In this document: piece after piece, positions 61,896-64,000 of the stretch
Layout of the letters: each line of letters opens with the position of its first letter
Position numbering within the stretch: position 1 is the first letter of the stretch
Origin: Allomesorhizobium sp043769475
GTDB taxonomy: Bacteria > Pseudomonadota > Alphaproteobacteria > Rhizobiales > Rhizobiaceae
Length of the DNA stretch: 64,000 nucleotides
Assembly (NCBI RefSeq): GCF_043769475.1
Contig: NZ_CP171729.1
Span: forward strand, 2,480,001-2,544,000
Direction: 5' to 3'
Notes under the pieces: generated by a model
Seen by the model: only the letters and a program-made list of their open reading frames with translations
Told to the model about the DNA's origin: nothing
The model's database searches: none
Position numbers and translations under genes: made by a program

Positions 61896-62845
61896 TCGAG
61901 CCCCTCCAGATAGGCGGCGATCGCTGCGATATCGGCCTCGGGCAGCATTCGGAAGGCCGGCATCTGCGAGCCAGGCTTGATCACGTCCGGATCTCTGATG
62001 AAGCTGGCGATGGTCTCGGTGCTGACAGGCAGGATGCCCGCGCCGAGCGTTTCACGCGAGCCGACATGCGACAGGTCCGGGCCGACCGCGCCGCGCGCTT
62101 CCGTTCCCTTGACGACGTGACAGGCGGCACAGCCATGGGCGATGAAGAGGTCATGCCCCGGAGCGCGGGCGCTTTGCGAGGTTCCGGCTTGATCCGCCAG
62201 CCAGGCACGGAAATTATCGGGCTCCATGACGACGACGGAGAACGCCATCAGCGCGTGCGACGTGCCGCAGAATTCGGTACAGGGGCCACGATAGGTGCCG
62301 GCCTTTGCCGCCTGGAGCGTCAAGCGGTTGGTGCGGCCGGGGATCATGTCCATCTTGCCGCCGAGCACCGGTATCCAGAACGAGTGGATCACATCGCTCG
62401 AAGTCAGGGCGAATTCGACGCGCTCGCCGACGGGAAGCCTGATCTCGTTGGCGGCGTCGACCGGCGGGCCGTTCGGGGGATGATAGCGCACCCGCCACCA
62501 GAACTGCTCGCCCTCGACCTCGATGCGAAGCCCCGCCGGCTCGGCCTGCGCGATCCACGGTCGGACGTTGGGCATCAGCCAGAGCGCGTAACCCAAGAGC
62601 AGTGCCAGAAGCAGCGCGGGAAATAGCGCACCGCCCCACAGGATCAGCAGCCCAGCCGCATGCTCGCCGTAGACCCGCCGCCTCTGCCGGGTGGCGTAGA
62701 CCAGAGTGCCGATCACCGCGCACCAGATCAGCCCTCCGGCAACGACCATGACCCAGAACAGCCGGGCGACGGCTTCCGCTTCGGCGCCCGCGGGTTCGAG
62801 CGCCGACTGGATGCCTGAACAGCCGCTGGCAGCCAAAACGGACAT
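61892..62845 (-). CDS. Cytochrome c oxidase subunit II with fused cytochrome c (caa3 type)
   Basis: A 317-residue protein with two spans (about 28-50 and 66-90), the CuA site (His154, Cys189, Glu191, Cys193, His197, Met200; CTEFCGTSH) and a C-terminal haem c domain with CAACH at 239-243. ATG 62845 begins MSVLAASGCSG, which has a lipobox-like SGC but too short a signal. In frame upstream lie RGRRYRNAKRCGFA codons, and GGAGAGGGAGAG lies 5 bases before an ATA codon at 62908, so a longer lipoprotein signal with an unusual start is possible. Confidence 0.92.
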   Translation of the reverse strand: MSVLAASGCSGIQSALEPAGAEAEAVARLFWVMVVAGGLIWCAVIGTLVYATRQRRRVYGEHAAGLLILWGGALFPALLLALLLGYALWLMPNVRPWIAQAEPAGLRIEVEGEQFWWRVRYHPPNGPPVDAANEIRLPVGERVEFALTSSDVIHSFWIPVLGGKMDMIPGRTNRLTLQAAKAGTYRGPCTEFCGTSHALMAFSVVVMEPDNFRAWLADQAGTSQSARAPGHDLFIAHGCAACHVVKGTEARGAVGPDLSHVGSRETLGAGILPVSTETIASFIRDPDVIKPGSQMPAFRMLPEADIAAIAAYLEGLE

Positions 62846-63151
62846 CGCGAAGCCGCAGCGCTTCGCGTTCCGATATCGCCGGCCGCGGGGTTTCGGCTTT
62901 CCCGTTATGTCGGCTCTCCCTCTCCAGACTGTCGACCGGACTGGGGCGTCGGTTAGCCGGGTCGTTCAAACAACCAGGCCGGGCATCGCAACGCTACCCG
63001 GCGACAACGGTAACCGCACGTTATTGTTCCTGGCGGGACGGAGCCGGCGCGTGCCTGAGGATTATTTGGCGGCCGACATCGAGCGTCGCTTCGATGCGAC
63101 GCGAGTGCGGCGGTCTTCAGCGGAGTCGAAGTGCTGTCTCGTGAAGTCGCG
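62846..63151. other. Gap without a supported gene (possible coxB N-terminal extension)
   Basis: The 306 bp between the oxidase operon and the nitroreductase contain no confident gene. 62846-62908 may encode the N-terminal signal of subunit II (see that entry); the rest shows no promoter or repeat that I can support. Confidence 0.4.
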
Positions 63152-63859
63152 TTAGCTGAACTTCACCCACTCGTCCTGCGGGGCGCGCTCGGTGCGCAGA
63201 TCGTTCTCGGGCTTGGTCACATCTTCGTAGCCCAGCGCCATGCCGCAGACGACTATTTCCTCGTCGGGGATGTCGAGCACCGGCCGGATCTGCCGGTGAT
63301 AGGGCGCGAAGGCGGCCTGCGGACAAGTGTGCAGGCCCCTGCCCCGTGCAGCGACCATGATGTTCTGCAGGAACATGCCGTAGTCGATCCACGATCCCTG
63401 GTTAAGGCGGCGGTCGATGGTGAAGATCATGCCGACCGGCGCGTCGAAGAAGGTGAAATTGCGGTCGTGCTGGGCGCGCATCTGGTCGACGTCGCGCTTG
63501 CCGATGCCGAGATGGCCGTAGAGCGCAAAGCCGACCGCCCGGCGGCGGCCGTAATAGGGTTCGAAGAACTGCTCGGGATAATATTTGTATTCGTCCCACT
63601 TCGCCTTTTCGGCGCGAATGCCGGAATTCAGGATCGCGTCGGCGATGCGTGCCTTCGTCTCGCCGGTCGTCACATACACACGCCAAGGCTGCATGTTTGT
63701 GCCGGACGGCGCCCGCGCGGCAACTTCCAGAATGGCGCGGATCGTCGCCTCGTCGACAGGATCGGGCAGGAAGGCGCGCACCGACCGGCGCGAGGTTATC
63801 GCCTCGTCGACGATCGCCGTCTCGTCCAGGTCCAGAGTTCTGTTTTCCGGCGCCAGCAT
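63152..63859 (-). CDS. Nitroreductase family protein
   Basis: The product from ATG 63859 is 235 residues of the FMN-dependent nitroreductase fold: ITSRRSVRAFLPDPV (basic FMN loop), APSGTNMQPWRVYVTTG, GSWIDYGMFLQNIMVAARGRGL, and the C-terminal EEIVVCGMALGYEDVTKPENDLRTERAP. Such enzymes reduce nitroaromatics, quinones or flavins with NAD(P)H. AAGGGAC lies six bases before ATG 63859; a GTG at 63874 is less likely. The gene is transcribed leftward, next to the oxidase operon, without an evident link. Confidence 0.88.
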   Translation of the reverse strand: MLAPENRTLDLDETAIVDEAITSRRSVRAFLPDPVDEATIRAILEVAARAPSGTNMQPWRVYVTTGETKARIADAILNSGIRAEKAKWDEYKYYPEQFFEPYYGRRRAVGFALYGHLGIGKRDVDQMRAQHDRNFTFFDAPVGMIFTIDRRLNQGSWIDYGMFLQNIMVAARGRGLHTCPQAAFAPYHRQIRPVLDIPDEEIVVCGMALGYEDVTKPENDLRTERAPQDEWVKFS

Positions 63860-64000
63860 GGATTGTCCCTTCACGATGCGGCTTGCAACTGACGCTACAT
63901 AGTCGCTTTCGGGGGATTTGCACCAGCCTCATGAATGTCGCAAGCAATACATTTTATAGCGTGAAATTCTGCTTGAAATTTTCATCGACGTAGGCTTTGG

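Overview
This GC-rich window reads as a chromosomal segment of an alphaproteobacterium of the order Hyphomicrobiales (Rhizobiales), most like the Mesorhizobium/Aminobacter/Phyllobacteriaceae group. The evidence is a soxBDAG sarcosine oxidase operon, ExoD, a LysR gene (VtlR/LsrB type) embedded among DUF1127 mini-genes, an entericidin-type lipoprotein, RIME-like palindromic intergenic repeats, and the codon style. No rRNA, tRNA, CRISPR array or replication origin was seen.

Layout. 1-5.2 kb (+): end of an MFS transporter, RidA, a dimethylglycine/sarcosine dehydrogenase-like flavoprotein, and an M24 hydrolase whose metal and catalytic residues match the DMSP lyase DddP in spacing. 5.2-8.2 kb (-): BASS symporter, PhnD-type binding protein, fatty acid desaturase. 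8.4-10.4 kb (+): XRE regulator and a betaine/homocysteine methyltransferase. 10.5-13.9 kb (-): hypothetical genes and an ECF sigma factor with a VWA-domain protein. 14.7-27.8 kb: a corrinoid methyl-transfer block holding an MttB-family methyltransferase, corrinoid protein, DUF1638 protein, PF13769 protein, MetV-like protein, methylenetetrahydrofolate reductase, methyl-THF methyltransferase and the reductive activase, with ExoD, a formyltransferase and small genes interspersed. 27.9-30.3 kb: three DUF1127 genes around a LysR gene. 30.5-39.3 kb: GATase1/AraC regulator, IS110 transposase, a taurine/nitrate-type ABC transporter with a frameshifted binding protein, DUF1194 protein, and a second dimethylglycine/sarcosine dehydrogenase-like enzyme. 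39.5-48.7 kb: GT-C-like membrane protein, a vapBC locus broken by an IS5-family element and a frameshift, then an operon (UbiA-HAD, DprE1-like oxidase, small DMT transporter, epimerase, aminotransferase) resembling polyprenyl-phosphate D-arabinose synthesis. 49-52 kb: small secreted protein and a large MscS channel. 52-57.3 kb: soxBDAG. 57.3-62.9 kb (-): caa3-type cytochrome oxidase with a subunit I-III fusion and a three-haem cytochrome. 63 kb: nitroreductase.

Working together (inference). The corrinoid block can take a methyl group from a quaternary amine such as glycine betaine (MttB family plus corrinoid protein), pass it to tetrahydrofolate, and oxidise methyl-THF through the reductase/MetV pair, while the activase repairs oxidised cobalamin. 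The homocysteine methyltransferase is an alternative methyl acceptor route. Dimethylglycine and sarcosine dehydrogenase-like enzymes and SoxBDAG could complete demethylation to glycine. A 27-bp palindromic motif (25/27 identical, opposite orientation) lies upstream of both the homocysteine methyltransferase and the methyl-THF methyltransferase, 15 kb apart, suggesting one regulator controls both.

Caution: five genes carry a single-base frameshift at or beside a short homopolymer, so some 'pseudogenes' here may be sequencing errors.
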